A stretch of DNA of 64,000 nt from Planctomycetota bacterium (GCA_016714045.1 JADJNY010000009.1:221840-285839), one strand, 5' to 3'. Counted from the first letter of the stretch, positions 7,913 to 17,567 are shown. Program-made: numbers and translations. Notes: generated by a model not told the origin, from the letters alone.

Positions 7913-9670
7913 ATGCCGCACGAGACCGCCCTCATCGCCACCCTCGCCGCGGGTCTGGGCCTCGCGTTCCTGCTCGGCCTCTTCGCCGTGCGCTTCGAGG
8001 TGCCGCCGCTCGTCGGCTACCTGATGGCGGGCATGCTCGTCGGCCCGTTCACGCCGGGGTTCGTCGCCGACGCTGGGCTCGCCTCGCAGCTGGCCGAGGT
8101 CGGCGTGATCTTGCTCATGTTCGGCGTCGGCCTCCACTTCGCGCCGAAGGACCTGCTCGCGGTCCGGCGCATCGCGCTTCCGGGCGCGCTCGGCCAGATC
8201 GCCGCGGCGACCCTGCTCGGCGCGGGCCTCGCGCGCGCATGGGGCTGGAGCTGGACCTCGAGCCTCGTCTTCGGCGTCTGCCTCTCGATCGCGAGCACCG
8301 TCGTGCTCCTGCGCGCGCTCGAGGGCTCGAAGGGCCTGCAGTCGATCGAAGGGCGCATCGCGGTCGGCTGGCTCGTCGTGGAGGACCTGTTCGCCGTCCT
8401 CGTGCTCGTGCTCCTCCCCTTGCTCGCTCCGGCGACAGGCGCGGCGGGCGGCGACGCCGCGTTCGACTGGAGCACGTTCGTCCGTGAGCTCGCGTGGACG
8501 GTGGGCAAGGTCGCGGCGTTCGTGGGCTCGATGGTCGTCGTCGGCCGGCGCGTCGTGCCGTGGCTCCTGGTGCAGGTCGCGCGCACGGGATCGCGCGAGC
8601 TCTTCACGCTCTGCGTCCTGGCGATCGCGCTCGGGATCGCATTCGGCGCGTCGGCGCTCTTCGGCGTCTCGTTCGCGCTCGGCGCGTTCGCGGCCGGCAT
8701 CGTCGTCGGCGAGACGGAGATGAGCCACAAGGCCGCGAGCAACGCGCTCCCGCTCCAGGAGGCGTTCGGCGTCCTGTTCTTCGTGGCGGTCGGGATGCTG
8801 TTCGACCCCGCGATCCTCGTCCGCGAGCCCGTGCGCGTGCTCGCCGTCCTGTCGATCATCCTCGTCGGGAAGACGGTCACCGCGTTCCTGATCGTGATCG
8901 CGTTCCGGTATCCGCTGCGCGTGGCGCTCGAAGTCGCGGCGAGCCTGGCGCAGATCGGGGAGTTCTCGTTCATCGTGGCCGCGCTCGGCGCGTCCCTCGG
9001 TCTCTTGCCCGAGGAAGCGCGCAGCCTGATCGTCGCGGGCGCATTGATCTCGATCACGTTCAACGCGTTCCTCTTCCGCACGCTCCCGTCGATCGAGCGC
9101 CGACTCGCGCGCTCCGGCGGCCTGACGCGCCTCCTCGAGCGGCCGGCCGGCGCGCTGGCCGAAGTGGCGCCCGAGTGGAACGGGGACGAGCTCCGCGACC
9201 ACGTCGTCGTCGTGGGCCACGGCCGCGTCGGGAGCTGGATCGCGGAGGAGCTCGCGCGACGGGGCACGCCCTACGTCGTCGTCGAGGAGAACCGCGAGGT
9301 CGTCGAGCGCGCGCGCGAACGAGGCGTGCGCGTGCTCTACGGGGACGCGGCCGACGCAGGGGTGCTCGAAAGGGCGCACATCCGCACCGCGCGCCTGCTC
9401 GTGCTCGCCACGCCGGACCCGGTGCAGACGCGTGTCATGCTGGAGGAGGCGCGCTCGATCGCTCCGCACGTCGCCACGGTCGTGCGCTCGCACACGCTCG
9501 ACGACCAGCGCGACCTCCTGCGCCTCGGCGCGGAGCGAGTCGTGCTCGGCGAGGAGGAACTCGCGCGCGCGATGATGCGCGAGACGCGGACGATCCTGGA
9601 GTCGACGCCGCACGACGCCGGCGCCCCGGCGACGCCCGACGCGCGGAGCGCGACGCTGGGCGCGGAGTGA
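7913..9670 (+). CDS. CPA2 family monovalent cation/proton antiporter with RCK (TrkA-N) domain
   Basis: 585 residues from ATG 7913. Residues 1-385 are about 12 membrane helices of the Na+/H+ exchanger fold, with the CPA2 landmarks VPPLVGYLMAGMLVGP, LLMFGVGLHF and the ASTVVLLRAL helix. Residues about 425-540 are a cytoplasmic RCK domain with the dinucleotide motif VVVVGHGRVGSWIAEEL. It resembles KefB/YbaL proteins, which export K+ in exchange for H+ under ligand or nucleotide control. An upstream extension in frame has no start preceded by a plausible ribosome site and looks non-coding. Confidence 0.92.
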   Translation: MPHETALIATLAAGLGLAFLLGLFAVRFEVPPLVGYLMAGMLVGPFTPGFVADAGLASQLAEVGVILLMFGVGLHFAPKDLLAVRRIALPGALGQIAAATLLGAGLARAWGWSWTSSLVFGVCLSIASTVVLLRALEGSKGLQSIEGRIAVGWLVVEDLFAVLVLVLLPLLAPATGAAGGDAAFDWSTFVRELAWTVGKVAAFVGSMVVVGRRVVPWLLVQVARTGSRELFTLCVLAIALGIAFGASALFGVSFALGAFAAGIVVGETEMSHKAASNALPLQEAFGVLFFVAVGMLFDPAILVREPVRVLAVLSIILVGKTVTAFLIVIAFRYPLRVALEVAASLAQIGEFSFIVAALGASLGLLPEEARSLIVAGALISITFNAFLFRTLPSIERRLARSGGLTRLLERPAGALAEVAPEWNGDELRDHVVVVGHGRVGSWIAEELARRGTPYVVVEENREVVERARERGVRVLYGDAADAGVLERAHIRTARLLVLATPDPVQTRVMLEEARSIAPHVATVVRSHTLDDQRDLLRLGAERVVLGEEELARAMMRETRTILESTPHDAGAPATPDARSATLGAE

Positions 9671-9725
9671 GCGCGCCGCACACCAGGCCTCGGTTCCGGG
9701 TGGCGAGCGCGGCCGGCGCTCGCTC

Positions 9726-10031
9726 CTACGCGCGCAGCGCCTCGTCGTCGAGCCCGAGAAGCACGAGCAGCCGCGCGCGCGTCGGCCGCCGGCGCACCAC
9801 GGCCTCTTTCTCGGCGCGCGCGAGCCCCTTCATGCGCCGCTCGACGCGCAGCGCGAGCCCGTGCTCGCCCACGACGCGCCGGTACGCCAGGGTCAGCGGG
9901 CCGCGTCCGCGCAGGTACTTCGCGCCGCGACCGGCCCCGTGCTGCGCGAAGCGCCGCGGCACGTCGGTCGTGATGCCCGTGTAGAGCTCACCCTCTGCCG
10001 TCCGCACGACGTACACCGACCAGCTCGTCAT
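9726..10031 (-). CDS. GIY-YIG nuclease superfamily protein (YhbQ/UPF0213-like)
   Basis: 101 residues from ATG 10031. It starts with MTSWSVYVVRTAEGELYTGITTD-type sequence, where VYVV and YTGIT represent the GIY and YIG strands. The catalytic Arg lies in the following DVPRRFAQHGAGRGAKY segment, matching the single-domain UPF0213 family. These proteins may nick DNA, but their role is poorly known. The gene converges with the antiporter, separated by 55 bp. Confidence 0.85.
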   Translation of the reverse strand: MTSWSVYVVRTAEGELYTGITTDVPRRFAQHGAGRGAKYLRGRGPLTLAYRRVVGEHGLALRVERRMKGLARAEKEAVVRRRPTRARLLVLLGLDDEALRA

Positions 10032-10208
10032 CGCGCGCAGCATGCCCGCCCACGCGGCCGAACTCCACGGATGGGCGCCGCGAAACGGACGATTCGACGA
10101 CATCCGTTGGAGTGGCCGTCACGTAGTCCAGCACGCTCGGAACGCCGCCTCCGACGAGTTCGTCCCGGCGCGCGCGCCGCGGTCCTCCGCTACGCTCTCC
10201 CGATCGTG

Positions 10209-11183
10209 ATGCGACTCCTCCCTCCTCGCGCAGCGCCTTGGCGACGGCTCGGCGCGATCTCTCTCGCGCTCGTGCTCGGGCTCCTGCTGTTCGGCGGCGT
10301 GTGGACCGCGATGCTCGTGCACGACGCGGAGCGCCGCTACCCGGCGACGGGGAGCTTCGTGCGGGCGGGCGAGGCGCGGCTCCACGTCCTCGATCGTGGG
10401 TCGGGGCCCGCGATCGTGCTCGTGCACGGCGCGTTCGGCGGAGCGGCCGACTGGGACCCGACCGTGATCGACGCGCTCGCCGCGCGGCATCGCGTGCTCG
10501 CCTTCGATCGTCCGGGGCACGGCCACAGCGACGCGCTCGAACGCTGCGACGGCGATCCGCGCGAGCAGGCGCGCGTGCTCATCGAGGCGTGGCGCGCGCT
10601 GGGCGTCCAGCGTCCGACCGTCGCGGGCTTCAGCTACGGCGCGACCGTCGCGCTCGCGATCGCGCTAGAGGCGCGGGACGACGTCGGCGCGCTCGTCACG
10701 ATCAACGGAGCGATCCACAGCTGGGGCGGGACGCCGGAGCCCGCGTACGACCTCGCGGCGGTGCCCGCGCTCGGATGGGTCTTCACGCACACGTGGGCGA
10801 CGCCGCTCGCGAGCCTCGTCGCTCCGACGAGCGTGCGCCGCGCGTTCGCGCCGCTCGACGTGCCCTCGACGTTCGACCGCTCGCCCGTCGCTCTCGCGAT
10901 CCGGCCGCGCAACTTCGCGGCGAACGCCGCGGACATCGACGCGCTCGACCCGTTCCTGCGCGAGCAGGAGCGGCGCTACCGCGAGCTCGCGCTCCCGCTC
11001 GTCGTCGTCGTCGCCGAGGGCGACCTGGTCACGACGCCGTCGATCCACTCGCACGCGCTCGCGAGCGAAGTGCCCGGCGCCGAGCTCGTGTCCGTGCCGG
11101 GCGCGGGACATCAGCTGCCGTACACGCATGCGAGTGTGGTCGTGGATGCGATCGAGCGGGCGGTGGAGCGGGGGAGGCGGTGA
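10209..11183 (+). CDS. Membrane-anchored alpha/beta hydrolase
   Basis: 324 residues from ATG 10209. An N-terminal hydrophobic segment (LGAISLALVLGLLLFGGVW) anchors or exports the protein. The fold follows with the oxyanion strand VLVHGAFGGAADW, nucleophile elbow GFSYGAT (Ser), acidic residue region VVVVAEGDLVTTP and catalytic His in GAGHQLPY. It therefore has an intact Ser-Asp-His triad and should hydrolyse an ester, lactone or similar bond in the periplasm. The substrate is not predictable. Confidence 0.88.
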   Translation: MRLLPPRAAPWRRLGAISLALVLGLLLFGGVWTAMLVHDAERRYPATGSFVRAGEARLHVLDRGSGPAIVLVHGAFGGAADWDPTVIDALAARHRVLAFDRPGHGHSDALERCDGDPREQARVLIEAWRALGVQRPTVAGFSYGATVALAIALEARDDVGALVTINGAIHSWGGTPEPAYDLAAVPALGWVFTHTWATPLASLVAPTSVRRAFAPLDVPSTFDRSPVALAIRPRNFAANAADIDALDPFLREQERRYRELALPLVVVVAEGDLVTTPSIHSHALASEVPGAELVSVPGAGHQLPYTHASVVVDAIERAVERGRR

Positions 11184-11596
11184 GGGGGTGTGGCGGGGGG
11201 CTTTGTGTCGGTCGGGTGCGCCATTGCCGGATGGGGGGATCAAGGGCGGAGGGACGCAACGGAGCACATTCGGATGCTCCGCATTCCGGACTCCGCGCTG
11301 GCACGGGCCGGAGGACTCACCGCGTGCCAACGCGGAGTTCTAGGGGCTCTCAGCAACGAGTGAGGGGAGCGGCGAGTAGGTGCGCGTGGCGTGAGAAACT
11401 CGTGGAAGTCGTGGAGCAGCAGCGTGCGTGGGGCGGGAAGTGGATGGGTGCGCGGCGAGAAGCGACTCGCAGTCAGCGGTTCCGTTTCTGATGAGTGGCG
11501 TGGAGTGGCGGCGCGTGGACGCGTTCGGAAGCCGTCGCTCCGCGTGGGACGGCGACTGGGCGCACTTGTGCTGGGCTCGATTCGGTGGAACCCCGG
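11184..11596. other. Gene-poor gap
   Basis: About 410 bp between the hydrolase and the sigma factor. No open frame here has coding character and I see no RNA gene or clear terminator. It probably holds the promoter region of the sigma factor gene. Confidence 0.5.
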
Positions 11597-12892
11597 ATGG
11601 CCACGATCCGCGCGCTCCCTATCTTCGTCCTCGTGCCCCGCTCCATCGAAACGGCCCTTCCCGATCGCGCCTGCGGCAGCGTGGTTCGCGCGGCTCACAC
11701 GCCGGGCGCGCGACGGTCCGCGGCCTCGCAGCGAGCCGTTCCGGACCGTCGCTCGCCGATCGCACCCCCCTCGGTTTCGGTCGTGCGCGCGCTTCGCGCT
11801 CCGCATCGGGAGCTCTCGCTCGCGCGGCTCGACCGACGCCTTGCGCTCCTCGCGCTCGCGCCCGAGCGCTTCGATCACCGACTGCGCCGCTTCGTCGCGG
11901 CCGTCGACGCACTCGGGCTGCGACTCGAGATCTCGGATCCCGCCGGTTGGCGCGGTGCCCCATCGTCGCGCGTCACCGTGGACAGCCAGTTCCGCTCCGA
12001 GGTCCGCTGCATGCGCGTGCTCGATCAGGACGAGGAGAAGCGGCTCGTGCACCGGATCGAGTTCGCCGCGCGCCGCTTCGAAGCCGCGTGCCGCCGGCAC
12101 GGCCATGACGGCTCCGTCCCGCTCGACGATGCGACCGCACACACGGAGCTCCTCGAGCGCCGGCGCGAATGGCACGCGCTGCGCCTCGAGATGGTCGAGC
12201 GCAACTTGTTCCTCGTCCTCGTGTACGTCCGCCGCTTCCGGCGTTCTCGCGTCGACCCCTCCGACCTGATCCAAACTGCCGGCGCGGCGCTCTTCCGTGC
12301 CGTGGACGGCTTCGATTGGCGCAGAGGAGTGCAGTTCAGGACCTACGCGGCGTACTGGCTCGCACGCGGCTTCCTCAACCACATGTACGACGCGCAGCGC
12401 GTCGTGCGTGTCCCCTGCTACCTCCAGAAGTCGATCAAGCACATCGACGCCGCGATCGGCCGGCTCGGTGATCCGCACGCGACCGTCGAGGACATCGCGC
12501 GTGCTTCGGGTCTGTCGGGCGCGACCGTCCTCTCCGCGCAGCGAGCCTGCCGTTCGACGTGGTCCCTGGACGTGCCCTTCTCGGACTCCGACTCGACCAC
12601 GACGCTCGGAGCGCTGCTCCCGGCCGCGAGCGCGGGCGGCGCCGAGTCGGACTCGAGCGAGGCAGCAGCCGTCGCCGTCGGCGTGCAGGCCGCGATGGGC
12701 GTGCTGACACCGAGGGAGCGCGTGGCCGTCGCGATGCGCTTCGGCATCGGCTTCCCGCGCTCGCACATCTACTCCGAGATCGCCGAGGAGCTCGGCGTCA
12801 GCCTCGAGCGCGTGCGGCAGATCCTCCTGCGCGCGCTGGCGAAGATGCGCACTCCGGTCCTTCGCCGTGCGCTGGCGCCGCTGATCGTGTGA
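11597..12892 (+). CDS. RNA polymerase sigma-70 family factor (group 2/3-like)
   Basis: 431 residues from ATG 11597. Residues about 140-170 (RVLDQDEEKRLVHRIE) resemble region 1.2. Region 2 is clear: ERNLFLVLVYVRRF, DLIQTAGAALFRAVDGFDWRRG, then VQFRTYAAYWLARG, the -10 recognition helix. Region 3 begins at about VPCYLQKSIKHID. Region 4 ends the protein with LTPRERVAVAMRFGIG and an EIAEELGVSLERVRQILLRAL helix-turn-helix for -35 contact. The N-terminal 130 residues are Arg-rich and unrelated to known regions, so the true start may be further in. It is not the primary sigma; its regulon is unknown. Confidence 0.88.
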   Translation: MATIRALPIFVLVPRSIETALPDRACGSVVRAAHTPGARRSAASQRAVPDRRSPIAPPSVSVVRALRAPHRELSLARLDRRLALLALAPERFDHRLRRFVAAVDALGLRLEISDPAGWRGAPSSRVTVDSQFRSEVRCMRVLDQDEEKRLVHRIEFAARRFEAACRRHGHDGSVPLDDATAHTELLERRREWHALRLEMVERNLFLVLVYVRRFRRSRVDPSDLIQTAGAALFRAVDGFDWRRGVQFRTYAAYWLARGFLNHMYDAQRVVRVPCYLQKSIKHIDAAIGRLGDPHATVEDIARASGLSGATVLSAQRACRSTWSLDVPFSDSDSTTTLGALLPAASAGGAESDSSEAAAVAVGVQAAMGVLTPRERVAVAMRFGIGFPRSHIYSEIAEELGVSLERVRQILLRALAKMRTPVLRRALAPLIV

Positions 12893-13015
12893 AGCCTGCG
12901 CCTGCGCTGGAGCGCATGTGCCGCTCGGTCGTCCGGAACGCCACCGAAGCGCGGCTGGGGCGCGAACGCGCCGAGCACTCGATGGAGTACGAGCACGCTC
13001 CGGCGCGACCGAGCC

Positions 13016-14959
13016 TCAGTTCACGGTCACCGTGCGCCAGCTCGTCCAGGCCGAGTTCCCGGTCGCGTTGAACGCCCGGATCGAGAAGCGGTGACTTCCC
13101 GTGCCCGACGCGTTCAGGAGCGTCGTCGCGTTCGCCGCGACGGGGAACGTCGTCGTGTTCGTGTAGGTGCCGTTGACGAGCCGCTGCCGGCGCACCTCGA
13201 AGCCTGCCTCGTTGTTCGATGCGTCGGGCCACGAGAGCCAGACGTTGCCGCCGCCGATCGAGCTCGCGTTGATCTGCGCGGGCGCCGCGGGCAGCGATAG
13301 CGTCGAGACGATCGTCACCGTCGTCGTGACGGCGCGCGTGAGGCCGCTCGAGTCCGTCGCGCTCGCCGTGAGCACGTGCGTGCCGAGGCCGAGCGCGCTC
13401 GTGGTCACGAGCCCGCCCGTGCCCAGCGCTCCGGCGAGGTTCGAGCTCCACGCGAGCGCCGGCGTCAGATCGCCGTCGACCACGTCGTCCGCCGTGCCGC
13501 GCAGCACGAGCGGAATCCCGATTCGCGCCTGCGTGCCGGTGTACGGCTCCTGCACGACGACGATCGGCTCCAGGTCCACCCCGGGACCGCCGCCGATCGC
13601 CGCGGCGGCATTGACGACGCCGCCCGTGACCGTGCGCGTCGCCATCGACGACACCGGACGCACCGTCGAGAAGAGCCGCCCGCGCACCTGCTGCATCGTC
13701 CAGTTCGGGTAGAGCCCCCACACGAGCGCCGCGACGCCCGTCACGTGCGGCGTCGCCATCGACGTGCCCGAGCTCCACGTGTACGAGCTCCCCGTGTAGG
13801 TCGAGTACACGCTCTGCCCCGGCGCGGCGAGGTCGACGTTGCGCCGCCCGTAGTTCGTGAACGACGGCCGCCCGTTCGTGTTGTTGATCGCGGCGACGGA
13901 GACGACGTTGTCGAGGTCGTAGCAGGCCGGGTAGAGCGGCAGCACGTCGACGTCTCGCCCATCGTTGCCCGCGGCGGCGACGAACAGGTGGTCGGCGTTG
14001 CGCGCGGCCGTCAGCGCGGCGACGAGGCTCGCGTTGTAGCTCGAACCGCCCCAGCTGTTGTTCGAGACGCGCACGCCCTTCTGCACGGCGTACTGGAGCG
14101 CGAGCACCGCGTCGGACGTCAGCCCGCCGCCGGACCCGAGGAAGCGCAGGGGGACGAGCTTGCACCGCCAGTTCACGCCCGCGACGCCGATTCCGTTGTT
14201 GCCGACGGCGCCGATCGTGCCGGAGACGTGCGTCCCGTGTCCCGTCGTGTCCGACGGGTCCGCGTCGCGACCGTAGAAGTCCCAGCCGCGCACGTCGTCG
14301 ACGCGTCCGTTCTGGTCGTCGTCGATCCCGTTCCCGGGGAGCTCGCCCGCGTTCGACCAGACGTTGGCCGCGAGGTCGGGGTGCGTGTGCTGCATCCCCG
14401 AGTCGATCACCGCGATCGCGAAGTTCGCGTCGCCCGTCGTCACGTTCCAGGCCTCGGGCGCGTTGATGTCGGCGTTGCGCGCGGTCGGGGTGCCGCTGAT
14501 CGTCTGCCCCGTGCTGTGCAGCCCCCACAGCGAGCCGAAGCTCGGATCGTTCGGCACGACGGTCGAGTGGACGATCGGATCGAGCTCGACGCGCTCGACG
14601 AGCGGCGCGAGGACGTCGATCGCATGCCGCGCGCGCATCGTCGTGTAGACGATCTCGAGGCCCTCGACGAGCTCGACCGGCTCGTACGTGCCGTCGCCGA
14701 TGAGCGCGCGCAGGCTCGCGCGCTCCGCCGCGGTCGTCCCGGGGCGGAACTGGACGAAGACCGCGATCGGGTTCGCGGCGAGGCCGGGGATGTGCTCCAC
14801 GAAGCCGATCGCACGCGCGTGGGCCGCGTCGACCTGGCCTCCAATCGCGCCCGAGGACGGAGCCGCGCCCGAGGACGGAGCGACGGCGGCAGCGAGCGCG
14901 GACGACGCGACGAAGGCGAACGGCGCGACGAAGGCGCCGGGGAGCGAGGTGCGAAGCAT
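13016..14959 (-). CDS. Secreted S8 (subtilisin) serine peptidase with C-terminal fibronectin-like domain
   Basis: 647 residues from ATG 14959. A signal peptide (MLRTSLPGAFVAPFAFVASS) is followed by a pro-region with a small APSSGA duplication. The catalytic triad is complete: Asp in IAVIDSGMQHTHPDL, His in GHGTHVSGT and Ser in SGTSMATPHVTG, with the oxyanion Asn in FVAAAGNDG. The domain is subfamily S8A-like. Downstream lie an Ig-like cadherin-type segment and, in the last 90 residues, a fibronectin III-like module (VWLSWPDASNNEAGFEVRR). It should act outside the cell. The sigma factor gene is convergent and 123 bp away. Confidence 0.93.
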   Translation of the reverse strand: MLRTSLPGAFVAPFAFVASSALAAAVAPSSGAAPSSGAIGGQVDAAHARAIGFVEHIPGLAANPIAVFVQFRPGTTAAERASLRALIGDGTYEPVELVEGLEIVYTTMRARHAIDVLAPLVERVELDPIVHSTVVPNDPSFGSLWGLHSTGQTISGTPTARNADINAPEAWNVTTGDANFAIAVIDSGMQHTHPDLAANVWSNAGELPGNGIDDDQNGRVDDVRGWDFYGRDADPSDTTGHGTHVSGTIGAVGNNGIGVAGVNWRCKLVPLRFLGSGGGLTSDAVLALQYAVQKGVRVSNNSWGGSSYNASLVAALTAARNADHLFVAAAGNDGRDVDVLPLYPACYDLDNVVSVAAINNTNGRPSFTNYGRRNVDLAAPGQSVYSTYTGSSYTWSSGTSMATPHVTGVAALVWGLYPNWTMQQVRGRLFSTVRPVSSMATRTVTGGVVNAAAAIGGGPGVDLEPIVVVQEPYTGTQARIGIPLVLRGTADDVVDGDLTPALAWSSNLAGALGTGGLVTTSALGLGTHVLTASATDSSGLTRAVTTTVTIVSTLSLPAAPAQINASSIGGGNVWLSWPDASNNEAGFEVRRQRLVNGTYTNTTTFPVAANATTLLNASGTGSHRFSIRAFNATGNSAWTSWRTVTVN

Positions 14960-15137
14960 GGTGCGAATCCGGGGGTGCGGCTCGCGCGGCCGGGCGAGGC
15001 CGGCGCGGAGCGAGGACCGGGCGAGGTCCTCGGGCAAGGTGAGGAACGAAGAAGCGCCATCCTACCCGAGACGAGGCCCTTTTCGGGCCGTGCGGCTGCG
15101 CCTTCGCAAGCCCCTGGGAGCGCTAGACTCGCGCGCC

Positions 15138-15866
15138 ATGCTCCCCCTCGGAAGTTCCACCGTCCACGCGTCGAGCGCGCGCTCCCCGGGTGTTCGGCTC
15201 GGGCGCCCCCGGCCCTCCGTTCGTGCGCTCGCCGCGCTCCTGCTCCCCCTCCCGCTCCTCGTCGCCGCCTGCGCGTCGACCCGAGCTCGACACGCCCCCG
15301 AGTTCGACCGCCTCGCGACGTGGATGACGGGCACGTTCTCGAGCGCGAAGCAGCACGCCGCGCGCGAGAAGGACTACTTCGACATCCGGCTCGTCATGGT
15401 CCCGATCTGGACCGAGCGCGACGACGGTCCGTGGCTCTACGTCGAGCAGGCCGTCGCGGCGCAGGCGGAGAAGCCGTACCGCCAGCGCGTCTACCACCTC
15501 GTCGCGCTGCCGGACGGGACGTATCGGAGCGACGTCTACACGCTGCCCGGCGATCCGCTCGCCCGCGCGGGCGCGTGGCGCACGCTGCCGATCCTCGGGG
15601 ATCTGTCGCCCGAGAAGCTCGAACCGCGCGCCGGCTGCTCGATCACGCTGCGCGCGACGGACGCGCACACGTTCCTGGGCAGCACGCACGAGCGCGACTG
15701 CCCGAGCGAGCGCCAGGGCGCCGTCTACGCGACCTCGGAGGTGGCGATCACCGAGTACGGCTTGACGAGCTGGGACCGCGGCTTCGACGCCGAGGGCCGG
15801 CACGTGTGGGGCGCGGAGAAGGGCCCGTACTGCTTCGACAAGGTGGCAGAGGACCCGCCGCAGTGA
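15138..15866 (+). CDS. CpcT/CpeT-like family lipoprotein
   Basis: 242 residues from ATG 15138. A lipoprotein signal ends at LLVAAC. The mature part matches the CpeT/CpcT (DUF1001) pattern: LATWMTGTFSSAKQHA, DIRLVMVPIWTERDDGPWLYVEQA, YRQRVYHLVALPDG and the C-terminal tract GFDAEGRHVWGAEKGPYCFD. In cyanobacteria the family attaches bilin to phycobiliproteins, but related outer-membrane lipoproteins occur widely in organisms without phycobilisomes, where the ligand is unknown. The stop is followed by about 380 bp of repeats before the serpin. Confidence 0.8.
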   Translation: MLPLGSSTVHASSARSPGVRLGRPRPSVRALAALLLPLPLLVAACASTRARHAPEFDRLATWMTGTFSSAKQHAAREKDYFDIRLVMVPIWTERDDGPWLYVEQAVAAQAEKPYRQRVYHLVALPDGTYRSDVYTLPGDPLARAGAWRTLPILGDLSPEKLEPRAGCSITLRATDAHTFLGSTHERDCPSERQGAVYATSEVAITEYGLTSWDRGFDAEGRHVWGAEKGPYCFDKVAEDPPQ

Positions 15867-15999
15867 TCGGAGCAGGGAGTGCGCGGCGCGCTGCGATTCG
15901 CCGGGCGCGACGTGGAACCACGGCGGAGTGCCGGACGGCCCGACAAAACGCGCGGGGCCGGTGCGTCGCGCCGTTCCCTTCGGAGCGCGCGCTCGGCGT

Positions 16000-16155
16000 C
16001 GGACCGCGGCACGGAGCGACGGATGGCGCGCGGCGAGCACGCACGGCAACCGGACCGCGGCACGGAGCAACGGACAGTTCGCGGCCGAGCACGCTCGGCG
16101 GCCGGACCGCGGCATGGAGCGACGGACAGCGCGCGGCGAGCACGCGCGGCGTGCA
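16000..16155. repeat. Three imperfect ~51-bp tandem repeats
   Basis: Units begin at 16000, 16051 and 16103, each starting cggaccgcggca(c/t)ggagc and continuing with a GCGCGGCGAGCACGC-like tail. The array fills much of the 381-bp gap between the CpeT-like gene and the serpin. The surrounding DNA shows nothing else recognisable except a good ribosome site (AGGAG) before the serpin ATG. The repeats are in frame with the serpin but upstream of its signal peptide, so they are probably untranslated. Confidence 0.8.
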
Positions 16156-16247
16156 CACGCTGCGCATTCCGCACGCAGGGAACACGGAATCGCCCCAGGA
16201 ACCCGCGCGAGCGGGCCGTTGACCAGGCGTTCCACAGGAGTCCACCC

Positions 16248-17567
16248 ATGATCGCCCTCGTCCTCGCGCTCCTCTCGCCGATCGCAGGCTCTCCCACCGC
16301 GTCGTTCCTCGCGTCCCCCGTCGGCGTCCTGCACGCCGTTGAGTCGAACGCGCCGCGCGGGGTGAGCGCCCCCGCCTCTTCGACCGCTCCGACGCGAGAT
16401 ACGCCCGCGGCCGAAGCTCCCACGCCCGCCGACCGCGCCTTCGCCGCGGAGCAGGCGCGCTTCGCGATCGAGCTCCAGCGCGAGCTCGGCGCGACGCCCG
16501 GCAACGTCGTGTGCTCACCCACGTCGCTCGCGCGCGCGCTCGCGATGGCGCGCTCCGGCGCTGGCGGGACGACCGCGAGCGAGCTCGACCGCGTGCTCCA
16601 CCTCTCCGCCGACGCAGGCGCGCGCTTCGCGGCGCTCGTGCGGCTCTTCGAAGCGCCCGAGATCGGACCGAAGAAGGAGCGGCGCCCGGCCTACGCGCTC
16701 GAGCTCGCGACCGCGCTGTTCGGCCAGGACGGGGCGCCGTTCGAGCCCGAGTCCCTGCGTCGTCTGCGCGCGGAGTTCGACTCCGAGCTGCGCGCGGTCG
16801 ACTTCGCGCGCACCGAGGACGCGCGCACGACGATCAACGCGTGGGCCGCGGAGAAGACGCACGAGCGCGTGAAGGAGCTCGTCCCGCGCGACGTCTTGAG
16901 CGTCGACACGCGCCTCGTGCTCGTCGACACCGTGCACTTCCTCGGCGCGTGGTCCGACCCGTTCCGCGAGGCGAACACGAAGCCGACCCCGTTCACGCGC
17001 GCCGACGCGAGCTCCGTCGACGTGCCGACGATGCACGGGACGGAGCTCCGCCTCTACGCGGAGACGGAGCGCGCGCAGGTCGTCGAACTCCCCTACCAGG
17101 GCGGGACGATGGCGATGGTGCTCGTGCTGCCGAAGCCCGGCCGAACGATCGACGAGGTCGTGCGCGAGGAGGAGTTCGCGACGTGGACGAAGGACCTCTC
17201 GACGCGGCGCGTCGAGGTCGCGCTGCCGAAGTTCACGTTCCGCTTCGGCGCGGAGCTGAAGCCCGTGCTGACGAAGCTCGGGATGCCGATGCCGTTCGAC
17301 CTCGGGGCGGCGGACTTCCGCGGCATCCTGCGCGAACGCCTCGCGATCGGCGCCGTCGTGCAGCAGGCCTTCGTGGCTGTCGACGAGCTCGGCACCGAAG
17401 CCGCCGCGGCGACCGCGGTCGTGATGGTGCGCGGCGCCAAATCGACCGCGCAGGAGGAGCCGATCGTGTTCCGCGCCGACCACCCCTTTGCGTTCTTCAT
17501 CCGCCACCGCCCGACCGGCGCCGTGCTCTTCTGCGGCCGCGTCAGCGACCCGAGCGCACGGAGCTGA
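16248..17567 (+). CDS. Secreted serpin-family protease inhibitor
   Basis: 439 residues from ATG 16248, preceded by AGGAG 8 nt upstream. It begins with a hydrophobic export signal. The serpin core is easily seen: VVCSPTSLARALAMARSGA (helix B), DTVHFLGAWSDPF, VELPYQGGTMAMVLVLPKPG and the C-terminal signature HPFAFFIRHRPTGAVLFCGR. The reactive-loop hinge reads ELGTEAAAATAVVMV, with the small-residue P12-P9 stretch expected of inhibitory serpins. The scissile P1 is probably the Arg or Gly of the following VRGA. It should trap a serine or cysteine peptidase outside the cell. Confidence 0.92.
   Translation: MIALVLALLSPIAGSPTASFLASPVGVLHAVESNAPRGVSAPASSTAPTRDTPAAEAPTPADRAFAAEQARFAIELQRELGATPGNVVCSPTSLARALAMARSGAGGTTASELDRVLHLSADAGARFAALVRLFEAPEIGPKKERRPAYALELATALFGQDGAPFEPESLRRLRAEFDSELRAVDFARTEDARTTINAWAAEKTHERVKELVPRDVLSVDTRLVLVDTVHFLGAWSDPFREANTKPTPFTRADASSVDVPTMHGTELRLYAETERAQVVELPYQGGTMAMVLVLPKPGRTIDEVVREEEFATWTKDLSTRRVEVALPKFTFRFGAELKPVLTKLGMPMPFDLGAADFRGILRERLAIGAVVQQAFVAVDELGTEAAAATAVVMVRGAKSTAQEEPIVFRADHPFAFFIRHRPTGAVLFCGRVSDPSARS

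Noticed and set aside
6569..9613. 1014-residue minus-strand frame opposite the antiporter
   Set aside because: Composition is dominated by Arg/Glu/Asp/His runs expected from the antisense of a GC-rich membrane protein.
13376..16222. 948-residue plus-strand frame across the subtilase and CpeT-like gene
   Set aside because: It spans two well-supported genes in other frames and has no recognisable domain.
15879..16247. N-terminal extension of the serpin through the tandem repeats
   Set aside because: It would bury the signal peptide of the serpin 123 residues inside the protein, and a good ribosome site precedes ATG 16248.
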